Shown: one piece after another, positions 1-10,417 of the stretch
Position numbering within the stretch: position 1 is the first letter of the stretch
Layout: each line of letters opens with the position of its first letter
From: Siderastrea siderea
Taxonomy: Eukaryota; Cnidaria; Anthozoa; Scleractinia; Rhizangiidae
Length of the DNA stretch: 64,000 nt
Assembly (NCBI GenBank): GCA_964030785.1
Contig: OZ034975.1
Location: 3,242,855 to 3,306,854 of the forward strand
Direction: 5' to 3'
Translations under genes and position numbers: made by a program
The notes under the pieces: model-generated
Told to the model about the DNA's origin: nothing
What the model saw: the letters and a program-made list of their open reading frames with translations, nothing else
Databases searched by the model: none

Positions 1-1608
1 TACATTACTACTGCTCCAGATTTCGTTAACAGTACCTGGGATATGGCGTACTCTTGTAATTGCCTTTCTTTCACTGAAGATCATCCTAAGCTGTAGGCAT
101 ACTTCACACCAGCCGATGTTCGAGTGGAACAGAAGGAAGTCATCAATATGATAATTATGTTATTAACTGTCAACTGAATGCACAATGAAGCACGTACGGT
201 ATTAGAAAAGTCAAAAAATTTTATTCTCTGGTTTACTCAAACTGACTTCACATTAGTAATAAAAGTGATTTCACTTTATTCGTGCATTAGACTACAAAGT
301 AATAAATGTAGTTGTAATATTTTACTTCACTCGAGCATAAAGTTTGTTTGAGTGACTATTCTGGGCATGACTATCAGTCATCTTTCCATTACGTCCGCAG
401 ATGGAAACGAGTTGCCAAACTAAATAATAAAGACGATTCAGCATTTAACAGTCACGTAAACGGTAAGAAATCACCGGAACAGCAAAATATATTAAAATAA
501 GGAAGACTTCCAATGAAGAACTAAGTTCTCACCCAAACAGAATTCGCGTCGTTTTAAGGGAAGTGGCCTACCATCTAACATCCAAAAAGAGAATTTAGCG
601 GCGAACAGTTTCTAGAATTGCAGAAAACCTTTACATCTCTCTTCGGTGTCAATACATTAACTTCCCTTTTTATACTCGCAAGTAGACAACTCAAGTCACG
701 AATGCAGTTACGAGTACCGACTTTCGAGGCATAAATAAGTGAGTCACAAGGTTTTAAAATCTGACCATTTTATTATTATATTATATGAAATAGCAGCACA
801 AAAGAATTAAAAACGTCAGACAAGAATCCTTGTTGATTAGACAAGCTGAGAAACGAATGGATTATAATTGACGAAGTTAACTTTATCCGTCGTTTTTTCA
901 CTGGAGACGCATTGAGCAAGCAATGTTTAGTTTGCCTGCTTCATCCGTCTCGTAGGTCGTCTCGTATATATAAAGGCGGATTGTATCGAATTGTTCGTCT
1001 TTCGGTGTGGTCTGTTTTCCAAGAAGAACTTAAGCCGATAGTTCGCCTCGTTTCGACGTGCGTTTCGAGCCACTAGTGTAGTGAGCCGGGTTACTACACC
1101 ATATATAGCTAGCGGCTCGACACGCGCGTCAAGTTTTCAAGCGGAAGGCTATTTTCGCGCTAGCTCGAGTGTTGTTTTTGCTCGACTATCCCTGAGCGGA
1201 AAGAGAGACTGCTCGTAGTCTTCCTTTTCCTTCTTTTTGTGAGCATAAACATGCGAGTTTCGTCTGCGTTTCCCGCAATCTTCCCGCACGCTTCAATTAC
1301 ACGGATAAGTGTCGGCCTGCTTAGTCATGAAAACACCTGTGACATTTAAGTCGGTAAAGAAAACAGATTTAGGGATTTTAAAGACAACTGCAAACCCTAC
1401 ACTGAAATAACAGCGAACCTGAAAATCTAGTGACGAGATCCACAGACACGACTAAACAACACTTTAAAGAAACGTCGCCGTTCAATGAGTTAGAAAAACT
1501 CGATTAATGTTTACTAAATGTTACTTACGTTGCGGGTTCCAAATAGCTGGTAATTTTTTGACTAGATTCTTCCCTTTGATGACCAGAGCAGCATTAATTT
1601 GTTAATAG
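1..1608 (+). other. Relic upstream-flank copy 1; no gene seen
   Basis: No coding region is supported here. About 60-660 is a diverged copy of sequence that also lies upstream of the EAR genes. The block with 'catacttcacaccagcc' and 'tgtcaactgaatgc' recurs near 49750-50090 and 56980-57060. The block from about 220 to 640 ('agtgatttcactttattcg', 'agatggaaac', 'gaatttagcggc') recurs at about 16500-17110. No signal-peptide exon or EAR exon follows before the transposon at 1617, so this looks like the broken edge of a duplicated gene unit. The remainder (about 660-1608) holds only a TATA-like sequence and GC-rich stretches. Confidence 0.55.
965..976 (+). promoter_or_regulatory. TATA-box-like sequence
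   Basis: TATATATAAAGG is followed by GC-richer DNA with several CG dinucleotides over about 1000-1200. This could be the core promoter of a retroelement LTR or of a lost gene. No open frame or splice pattern downstream supports a specific transcript, so this is only a candidate. Confidence 0.25.
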
Positions 1609-4224
1609 TCAGGAAACAGGAGGGAGGGGGCGTCTCCAAGGAAAACATTGGTTTAGTCATCAGTACCAGTGTGACGTCACGTCACACATCGGTGAGTTTC
1701 AATATGGCGGGCGACTTCGTCGTACTATTTTATCGGAAAAATGAGTATTTTCCCACGATTTGGATGATTCAGTTACTGTAGTCGATGTTACTTAGGACTC
1801 AACAAAAGTGAAAGACTTCTTTGCGACAGTTTTCAGTTGGTAGAAATGCTTAAAAGCCTTACATTTGGAATTTAAACATACTACCAAGTGGTTATCACGT
1901 AGGCAGAATTTGCTCGCCAGTGAACCTTTACGGGCAGCTCATACAGTTATGCGTAGATCTTCTGATCCCAGAATAGGAGGTTTGGCATATGGTATACCAA
2001 GCTTGGTGTGTGCCGAGTTTCAGTCCCTCAGTGCTTATGGTTCGTCTCATCAATCCCTTCAAAGTCGATGGAGTGGCAAATAGAGAAGAAACCGCTACAC
2101 ACACCTGAGCCACAGCGGTAATTGTAAAGGATTTTGCTAAAGTGTAAGCTTACTTACATGTAACAGCAGATGCTATAGATAAATTTTTTTGTGCACTAAC
2201 GTCAGCGAAAAATCCCCGAGTCGAAAATCTGACGGTTCAGTTGTCTTCAGGTCTACACTATAAATCATATTTAGGTTTGGTAACATGTAGCTGTGTTGCT
2301 TACAAAAAACTAATGTCCAGCTTAATAACTTTTGGTGAATCTTTCTTTTGAGCGTTTTTTGGATGCAACTGAGTTGCAGAGGTTAAACACTGTAAAGTGT
2401 TGTTTTCCTTGAAACATTTTTGAGCTTTTTTGTACTCATTTTAAAAAGAAAGGCTGACAAGACATTCACATGTACTCTAGACTGTATATTAGACTATTAA
2501 TGCAACATTAATTGGGCCACTGTTTTTTACAGGGAACATCACTGGTTAGGAAAACCTTATTGTTGCATTGTAAACATGTCACTGTGGACGGTGTTGTCTT
2601 CAGTATACCTCGCTGGGCATCACTGCATGATCTTGTGGAACTTTTACCCTTTGCAGATTTTCCCTTCAGGGTGATAAACTGCCATATTGTTATCACATTC
2701 TCTGACATTATTGAGATTTTTCAAAATCAGATGTTGTGTCCTTACGGGTACATTTTATTTTACACTGCCCAATCGTTCTATCAAATTCATGAGACCCTGC
2801 CTCATTTTCACAGCCCTTCAAACAGCATTCAATTCTGCCATCCCAGGAGTGTAGCAACCATTTGTCCTGCTCCAGCTATTTCCTTCAAAGGTGCAAAATC
2901 ATCATGTAAAGACTTGCCACAGCATGACAGCCAATACAAATCACTTGCTATATTGAATTTGGCATTTTATTGAGATCTCAAATCTCTTACAGAAACATAC
3001 CATGCAAAAGTAAACACATGTGATTTGCCTGGCTATTATGTCTATAGCTGGAAGGGTTGTTACAAACCTTTTTAATCTTATCACCATGCTAAATAGAAAA
3101 CCTGAATGGTGCAATTCAGTAACCATTTTTGCACAAGGATAACTTAGCAGTACACCAAAGCAGTTGCATTTCTAGACAGTGTCTGGAACTAGCATCAAAG
3201 TTTTCCCTTATTGTTATTACAGTCACTACATATGAACCATAGGGCTGATATGGTCAAAATAGAAGCAGCAGTTGCTAAGTAAAAAGGAGCAGAATGAAGC
3301 CCACAGTCCAATAACAAATTATGGATTGTGCCAAGGTTTAACAACATGCCATAAGAAACCAAAAGGTATATTGTCATTAGAATAGAAAGAAAAAACTTTG
3401 GTGTTATACCAGTGCGAATATGAATATTGTGGTGGTATATGTAACAAAATTCTTGAAAGGGAAGATAACAGTAATCTCAAAATAATAATAGCAGTTTATG
3501 ATAGTATCTTCAGATGTACGGTATTTCAACATTTGCCTTAAACAAATCCTGTACACTGCAAAATGGGAAAATGCAGTAAGTGTAATAATGACCGCAGGTG
3601 GTTACAATGGAAACAAAAAGGTTTGACAGGCCAATGTTTTGAAAAAGTCTTACTTTTGAACAATATCAAAAAAAGGACTGGCCACAATAGAAGTCCAACA
3701 TCCAAATTTGGCATTATTTGACTTTAGAACACATCGTGTATTACTAATGCCCCAAGGGAGTTAAGTTACTTGCTTTTCATAAGATGGTAAAGGGACACAA
3801 AGAGAACATGGGAGTTTTCAAATCCTTGGCAAAGTTAATGAAATGATTGCAAATACAATGAGAGTGCACAGGACAGCCATCACAAGATGCACAATACACC
3901 ATACCATGTTTTTATTCATCATTATATTTTCCTTTCTACTTTACTCTAAATATTACACAATTTTTCACAACACGGTTTTTCTTATTTTTTGTCACTTGTA
4001 ATACTTTTTCCATTATCATCCACCTATCTTTATAATTTTTTTTACTATACATGGTATGCTATAACTTTGTCACTACACTTCTTTTTTTCCTGTTAAAGGA
4101 TTTTTTTCTCTTATGCATTGCTATTTATGATTTCAGTTATCTAGTTATCTCACGCATAATTGTTACTGCTTCACACAGTAAAATTATTATTCAAATGTCC
4201 CCAAAAAGCCATCACAGGCACTCA

Positions 4225-5135
4225 ACCAGACAAAACACAAGCAGTCAACAAGCCAACCAATTTACACACAAGCAGTCAACAATCCAAATCATTTACACAC
4301 AAACAGTCAACAAGCCAAAATATTTACACACAAGCAATCAAAAAGCCAAATCATTTACACACAAACAGTCAACAAGCAAAAACATTTACGCACAAGCAGT
4401 CAACAAGCCATACAAGCAGACAACAAGCAAAAACATTTACACACAAGCAGTCAACAAGCCATACAAGCAGACAACAAGCAAAAACATTTACACACAAGCA
4501 GTCACCAAGCCAAAACATTTACACACAAGCAGTCAACAAGCAAAAACATTCACACACAAGCAGTCAACAAGCCAAAACATTTACAAGCAGTCAATAAGCA
4601 AAAACATTTACATACAAGCAGTCATGAAGCCAAATCATTTACACACAAGCAGTCAACAAGCCAAAATATTTACACACAAGCAATCAAAAAGCCAAAACAT
4701 TTACACACAAACAGTCAACAAGCAAAAACATTTACACACAAGCAGTCAACAAGCCATACAAGCAGACAACAAGCAAAAACATTTACACACAAGCAGTCAC
4801 CAAGCCAAAACATTTACACACAAGCAGTCAACAAGCAAAAACATTCACACACAAGCAGTCAACAAGCCAAACCATTTACAAGCAGTCAATAAGCAAAAAC
4901 ATTTGCATACAAGCAGTCAACAAGCCAAAACATTTACACAAAGGCAGTCAACAAGCCAATTAATTTGCACACAGGCAGTCGACAACATAAAACAACATTT
5001 GCATAAAGGTAGTCAACAACTGGCCAAAAAGCTACATACAAGCAATTAACAATCCAAAAAATTAACACATAGGTAGTCATAAGCCAACAAATTAACACAT
5101 GGGCAGTAAACAAGCCAATGAACTTATGCATCAGT
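4225..5135. repeat. Minisatellite, 31-bp unit, block 1
   Basis: A tandem array inside the hAT-like element. The unit is about 31 bp and combines 'aagcagtcaacaagcc' with 'aaaacatttacacac'. There are roughly 28 copies, some shortened to 20-25 bp. Because 31 is not a multiple of three and the unit lacks stops, long frames (for example 4051-5049) run through it and read as a 31-residue periodic Gln/Lys/Thr-rich peptide in all three frames. Those frames are repeat artefacts, not genes. Confidence 0.9.
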
Positions 5136-5569
5136 CGATTCCAGCAGTGCCCATCCCCCTCCCACGCATTAGTGGGGCACTTTTTCTCATTGCCTACGTC
5201 ACAGCACTGTCAATTCCTTTCAGCGACAAGTTCATCAGGCAAGGACGTTAAATTTCTGATAAACTTTGTATAAGTAGGACAAAATAGAGGGTATATCCAC
5301 AGAACGGATGATTAGTGAAGTAATACAGAGAAATAAGACTAAACTGAGATTTAGCTTGGCCTGATTTAGCTTTCATAATTTAGAATAAAGGTAAGCCTGA
5401 AAACAAAGAAATCAACTTATTTTTGTACCCGTACCGTGGGGCATCTGGTCCGGTTGTTTGTCCCTGCCATGGGGCATTTGCCAGTTTGTTTTAACAAAAA
5501 TCCTTATACCTGGGGCTCAGCCTTGAGAGGGGGAGTGGGGATATGCGCTGTGGAAATGACTGGTGCATT
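5136..5569. other. Spacer between minisatellite blocks
   Basis: Non-repetitive sequence interrupts the 31-bp array inside the hAT-like element. Short open frames are present but none is recognisable. Confidence 0.4.
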
Positions 5570-6115
5570 ACACAGAGGCAGTCAGCAACCCAATAAATTG
5601 ACACAGGCAATGAACAAGCCAACAAAATTTACACAGGCATTCAAAAAGCAAACAAATTAACATAAAGGCAGTCAAAAACCCAATCAATTTACACACAGCA
5701 GTCAAAAACCCAATAAATTTACACACAGGCAGTCAACAACCAAAAAAAAATACCCACAGGTAGTCAGCAACCCAAAAAGTTTGCATACAGGTAGTCAACA
5801 ACCCAAAAGAATTACACACAGGCAGTCACAAGCCAACAAATTAACATAAAGGCAGTAAACAACCTATAAACTTCACACACAGGTAGTCAAAAACCCAAGA
5901 AATTTGCACACAGGCAGTCGACAACACAATAAATTTACACGCAGGCACTGGGTGAACAAGCCAACAAAATTAACACACAGGCAGTAAACAACCTAGCAAA
6001 TTTGCATACAGGCATTCAACAAGCAAACAAAGTCAATAAACCAACAAATTTACCCACCGGAACTCAACAAGGCAACAAATTTGTGAAAACAGACTATCAA
6101 GGCTCTTAATAAGCC
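5570..6115. repeat. Minisatellite, diverged block 2
   Basis: This continues the same minisatellite family in a more diverged form. Units of about 30-33 bp are built on 'caggcagtcaacaaccc' and 'aataaatttacacac'. The higher divergence suggests this is the older end of the array. Confidence 0.85.
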
Positions 6116-6645
6116 AGACTAACATTGAAACCGATGCAAGCAAAAAGTACCTTCGCACTCGAAAGGATTGATGAGCAATATGGATGATTCGATTGGCTTA
6201 AACAGCCAATAGCTATAAACCTTTATTATCAAGGAATAAAACGTCCTTTTATGAGGTTGATCAGTTGAAAACTTAAGGAGAAAACGGCGAATGTTTTTTG
6301 TGGACTTCGCCAGTCACGAAGTCAAGATGGCGGCCCCGCCACTTGTCCCGACTTCAATTTAACAAAATTACAAACAAACGTGGCCACAAAAGATCAACAA
6401 TTTCAATAAACATGCAATAATTACAACAGAGCTTGCACACTTACGATCAATTAGTGAGTAATAGCTGAATAATAACCCGTATTAGCCTTCTTTGTGTTTC
6501 ACTTCAATGGCGTCCGAACGCTAATCTGGAGAAGCCGAACGAGAGCCTTGACTTGTTGCTATGTGACGTCACACTGGTACTGATGAGTCGGTCGCGGCAA
6601 ATAAATTGAGAACAATAGAGTCATCCCCTCCCTCCTGTCAGGAAA

Positions 6646-7430
6646 CCTGAATGAAGACGCATAAAAAATTTTGAGTTTCGATAAGTTGAAAAGCATCTGA
6701 CGTAACTGTAGAACGGTTTTCACTCATTTTTATAAAATACTAACACTAATATTAAACTCTACCAAACTCTATTCGGGGACTTAGGTTAAGTTCTTAACAT
6801 AAACGTTAAACTATCCTACAAACGTTGTATTTTTGGATTTCAGTTTAAAATCAAGATGTATTGCAACAATGCAGCCTGAACAGTTACCTCGTGCAGCTTT
6901 ACCGTCGGTGAAATTAATTCAAGCCTTAAAATAAGCAGAAAATTACTGCAAATGCCGTTATTTTATAGACAACATAATTACTTACAGGCTTTAGATCTTG
7001 TCGTCAGCAAAAGAAGGAAAAACGAGCAAGATAATTTTCTACATCATATGATACAAAAGACAGTTCGTATATAACAACGGCCAAAACGTTTTCTGTCAGT
7101 CAAGCATCTTATAGCATCCGTAAAATTTGCATTTTCTTCATTCTGTTTACATACTATTAACCACTTCTAACTATCAGCGCACGTTCTTTCTAATCCGTTT
7201 CAAAGTCTGCGTTCTTATTCGCAGAAAACGTAACAAGACATTTTCATCTTCACTAGTTTACGTATTGCTTTCATCTGTCTACTCTTAAAAATGCGTTTTT
7301 ATCTGAAAATGCTCAGTTTTTATGCGTTTCGTTTTAATTCGTCTATCCTTTACACCAAAACGACTGAAAACGACGTCAACGTCAGCTGTCCACACACCAA
7401 TGTGTGTTTGAAAAGGTGCCTTTTATTTTC
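6646..7430. other. Intergenic, no gene seen
   Basis: AT-rich sequence between the hAT-like element and a short hairpin. I see no coding signal, RNA gene or repeat that I can name. Confidence 0.5.
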
Positions 7431-7431
7431 A

Positions 7432-7521
7432 AGTGTGCACAATAAAAAAAGTGCGATCTCACAAGTCTCCACCTTTTTTATTGTGCACACTATAATAAGG
7501 TGCGATCTCACAAGTCTCCAC
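7432..7521. repeat. Hairpin plus 22-bp direct repeat
   Basis: An inverted pair, 7432-7450 and 7473-7491, is near-perfect (core AGTGTGCACAATAAAA and its complement). It flanks a 22-bp segment at 7451-7472 that is repeated exactly at 7500-7521 (starting GTGCGATCTCAC). The block ends 9 bp before a solo LTR. It may be a small inverted-repeat element or the remains of one. Confidence 0.7.
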
Positions 7522-7530
7522 TTTTGAAAA

Positions 7531-8002
7531 TGTTGTCAAAATTGTCTAGTTCTAGTTATCTTGAACGTTCCAATACATTCTATACAACTTTCCAAGGCAT
7601 TTTAGAACGCTGAGTCATGTGAATAACCATGGAATGTCTAAATACTAAGCAATTAGGTAACGTTACTAAAATGTATTTCTTTGTTTGAAGTTTTTAGAAC
7701 ATGCTATGATAGGTATATAAGTAAGCGGCTGTCAGTCCACTGAAGTAGTTTTCAGAAGCAGCGTAAGCACTGAGTAAGTTTTAGAGTTTGTTGCTGTGGC
7801 TGTGTTTGTCGAACGTATTGAAGTGAAGCGGCTGTGTGCCAAGCTGTGTAAGAAGACAAGAGGAAGAGTCTGTGTGACATTGAAGTGTTGTATACTGTGA
7901 AGACTGCTTCAGTTTGGAATAAATCCGTTTGTTGCTGTTACTGACAACCCTGTGTGCTGTCTACAAACGAACTACTCCTAAACCGGCGAAACTCGCCGAA
8001 CA
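7531..8002 (+). mobile_element. Solo LTR of an LTR retrotransposon
   Basis: A 472-bp segment starts TGTTGTC and ends GAACA. It is flanked by a perfect 5-bp direct repeat GAAAA (7526-7530 and 8003-8007). It contains a TATA-like box (gtatataag, about 7711) and a polyadenylation signal AATAAA (7918-7923), the expected LTR order. No internal retroelement sequence adjoins it, so it is best explained as a solo LTR left by recombination. The family (Gypsy or other) cannot be told from the LTR alone. Confidence 0.75.
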
Positions 8003-8254
8003 GAAAACTCGTGTTTCACTCGAAAGGCTCCATTCACCAGTCTCCTTTTTTATCACCTTTTCCGATCTTTTTAATTTGCACGATACAGATGAGGTGAAAA
8101 CGCATAAAAAGTATGCGTTTTCAAATAAAATCGTCTTAGTGTTGATAGGGCCTCAGTTGATAAAGACTCTACGATGGCGCTAAGTCTTATCTTTATCTAA
8201 AATTGCTTTTGTTTTAAAAGTTCCTTTTGGTCGCTGACAATAATTCATTCTGCC

Positions 8255-9190
8255 TTCGCCTCATCAGCCGGTGTTTAAATTAAAGAGAAAGAAGTAATTA
8301 GCATGTTAATGATGTTATTAGCTGTCAACTGAACTGAATGCAAATGAAACATAGAGGGAAAATTTAGAGGCGTACCTGTCTTTAAGACAGTAAGCAACGA
8401 GAGAAGTTCGCTTTAGAAAAAATGAAATAAATAATCTTATGTTTTGGTTAGTTCCTCTAACAAGAAAAGCTAAACGGGGAAAATGCCTTCAAGTCTCCCC
8501 TCCCCCCTCCCCCCAAACGAGACTCTAGTACCTTAGTGAGTTAGTTGTTCCATCACTCAAATTTTCCAACCAGCGCTCGATCGTCCTGTTTGAGTGGGTT
8601 CCCTGAATATTGTTCTTGTCATGTGTCATTTAAACTACTTGCTAACTTGCGAGCAATATTTAAAATCCACTTCTTTCGGTATTAGTTGTTTTATCTGATG
8701 ATGGTACAAAATAACATCGAAATATTAATAGCTTGGATAACTGTAATTTGTTGTTGGGGAAAAGAGAGACCGTCTAATTTATTGGGAAACGTGATGCTTT
8801 GTTATCCAAGGAAAAAAAACACTCCTTGGGCGCAAATTAGTGCTGATATTGGCCTTTTTCTAACTAAAAGGATCTTAATTGAATGTAAGCTTGTTTCAAA
8901 TATTTCTAACACGTACAAAGTTCAGTTAAGACAGCAGTTAAGACAAACTGTTCAACCGGCTTGTTTTTGTCTTCTACATGTAAACTTTGCTATTGTCTTG
9001 TGGTATATGGTGTTTCAAACTTTTATTTTTCTAAAATTTGGCTTCTTACTAAGCAAATACCCACTAACTCACGCTATGCAAAACACGACTTAATGTGCTG
9101 TGTTTTCTAAACCATTCTGCAAAAACTGATTAATAATTTAAAACGTTTCTCCTCTGCCAGGTGAGAATCAAACAATATGCTCTAAATCAT
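8255..9190 (+). other. Upstream flank of EAR gene A, distal part
   Basis: No gene. It contains diverged counterparts of the upstream blocks of the other cluster members. 'atgttattagctgtcaactg' near 8311 matches the U1 and 57030 copies. The block at about 9110-9185 ('gtttctcctctgccaggtg', 'agaatcaaacaatatg') matches 28040-28090 and 58030-58075, upstream of genes B and C. This conserved proximal block is the best candidate for a shared promoter region. Confidence 0.55.
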
Positions 9191-9342
9191 TAACCCTTTC
9201 CGGTCCGACTTTTTTTTCTAAAGAAAACGTATTTTTTACCGTTAAAGCGGTTTTTTGAGTGCTATGTCGCCAAATGCCACTAAACTATGCTACAAAAGCG
9301 TTTTATTACAATTTAGCTGGATTTTGAACCACTTCTGTTGTA

Positions 9343-9761
9343 AACACAGGTAGTCCAAGCTCCCAAGGGAGCCGTCAGGGAGCCGTCATTGTATGGGAAT
9401 ATAACGATCGTACAAAATAGTTCAAAATAGGTGAAAGAGATTTAATAAAATCGACTTACCTGCCATCTTCTGTGTATAAGATGGAATTCGGAGGCGTTTC
9501 AAAGCGATTCCAGTTTTAGATTCTCTGTTTTCCTCTCCATATCCTAAAACCCACTGGAATCGCTTTGAAACGCCTCCGAATGACATAGAAACACAAGTTA
9601 TACACAGAAGATGGCAGGTAAGTCGATTTTATTAAATCTCTTTCACCTATTTTGAACTATTTTGTACGATCGTTATATTCCCATACAAACTCTTATAAAT
9701 ATAACGCTGTTACGCAATGTCATGTTGACGGCTCATTTAGGAGCTTGGGCTACCTGTGTTG
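9343..9761. repeat. Large palindrome (foldback element) in gene A upstream region
   Basis: Two arms of roughly 170-210 bp, 9343-9514 and 9553-9761, are reverse complements, with only a short spacer between them. A stretch of about 100 bp in the middle of each arm (containing 'gatggcaggtaagtcg' or its complement) looks identical. It interrupts the conserved upstream block that ends about 9190 and resumes about 10040 relative to genes B and C, so it was inserted after the gene duplication. It could be a foldback transposon or a head-to-head pair of MITEs. The full insertion may span about 9190-10035, with TTAA-rich ends. Confidence 0.85.
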
Positions 9762-10039
9762 TAAATTGTACAATATTTTGCTTTCACGCAGCACATAAGC
9801 CAATATTTAGACTTACGTTTTGCTGATTCATTTCCATTTTTCTCGCTTCTTTCGCTTCAGTATTTGGTCGATATTCAAAATGGACACACATATGGATGGA
9901 GCTGTCCTTGCTGTGTTAGCTGCTTATCAAAACAATCTGGTGACGTCAAAATTGATGACGTCACAAGTGGTTCAATGTCTCCCGTATTTAACGTCGGAAA
10001 AATACGACTCTTAACGCGAAAGAATTAAACCGGGAGAAA

Positions 10040-10114
10040 TGCAACTCACTTCGTACGAGTTTCCAGAGCTGAAAGGAAAACATAGCAAAAATCAGAGCGT
10101 TTGTAAAATCTGAG
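10040..10114 (+). other. Noncoding first exon (5'UTR) of EAR gene A
   Basis: The sequence ends ...AAATCTGAG and is followed by the donor GTGCGT. It aligns with the exon ends before genes B (28187) and C (58169), which have the donor GTATGT. The shared intron start 'gtggtgaaacgga' follows in all three. The start of transcription is not defined. The intron 10115-10410 ends 'ttaacatcag', and the coding signal exon follows. Confidence 0.6.
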
Positions 10115-10417
10115 GTGCGTGGTGAAACGGAATAATTTTTTCTTTTGTTTTTGCAGTTGTTTTTTGTTTTTTTTTCCTTTTAAATTTTTTTTCTATGAGG
10201 TTGTTAACGTTACTTCAAATTATTTTTTCCCAACGATAAGCCATCAAGAAGTAGACAAACAAGTTGTATAGAGAACGAGACAGATGATAGTTTCGTCGTT
10301 TACAATGAAAAGGAACATCGCATGGTTGACTAATGAAGGTTACTTCAGATCAACCATTAATGATTTTTATTACAACTAACGATTTGTGTCTTTGCTTTAT
10401 TTAACATCAGAAACAAA

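Larger units (their letters stand above)
1617..6637. mobile_element. hAT-like DNA transposon, non-autonomous, about 5.0 kb
   Basis: The element begins CAGGAGGGAGGGG and ends with its exact reverse complement (6625-6637). It is flanked by a perfect 8-bp direct repeat TCAGGAAA at 1609-1616 and 6638-6645. A second, 23-bp inverted pair lies just inside (1658-1680 and 6563-6585) and includes GTGACGTCAC. An 8-bp target duplication plus CAG-starting inverted ends is the hAT superfamily pattern. No transposase is recognisable inside. The longest non-repetitive frame (2512-2973) resembles nothing I know, so the element is probably moved in trans. The interior carries a long minisatellite. The superfamily call is inferred from the ends alone. 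Confidence 0.75.

Noticed and set aside
2512..2973. 153-codon frame in the hAT-like element, possibly a transposase
   Set aside because: No transposase motif is visible and the frame is not extended on either side; I cannot support a product.
4051..5049. 332-codon open frame, Gln/Lys/Thr/His-rich
   Set aside because: It is the translation of the 31-bp minisatellite; all three frames give the same cycle and there is no start or splice support.
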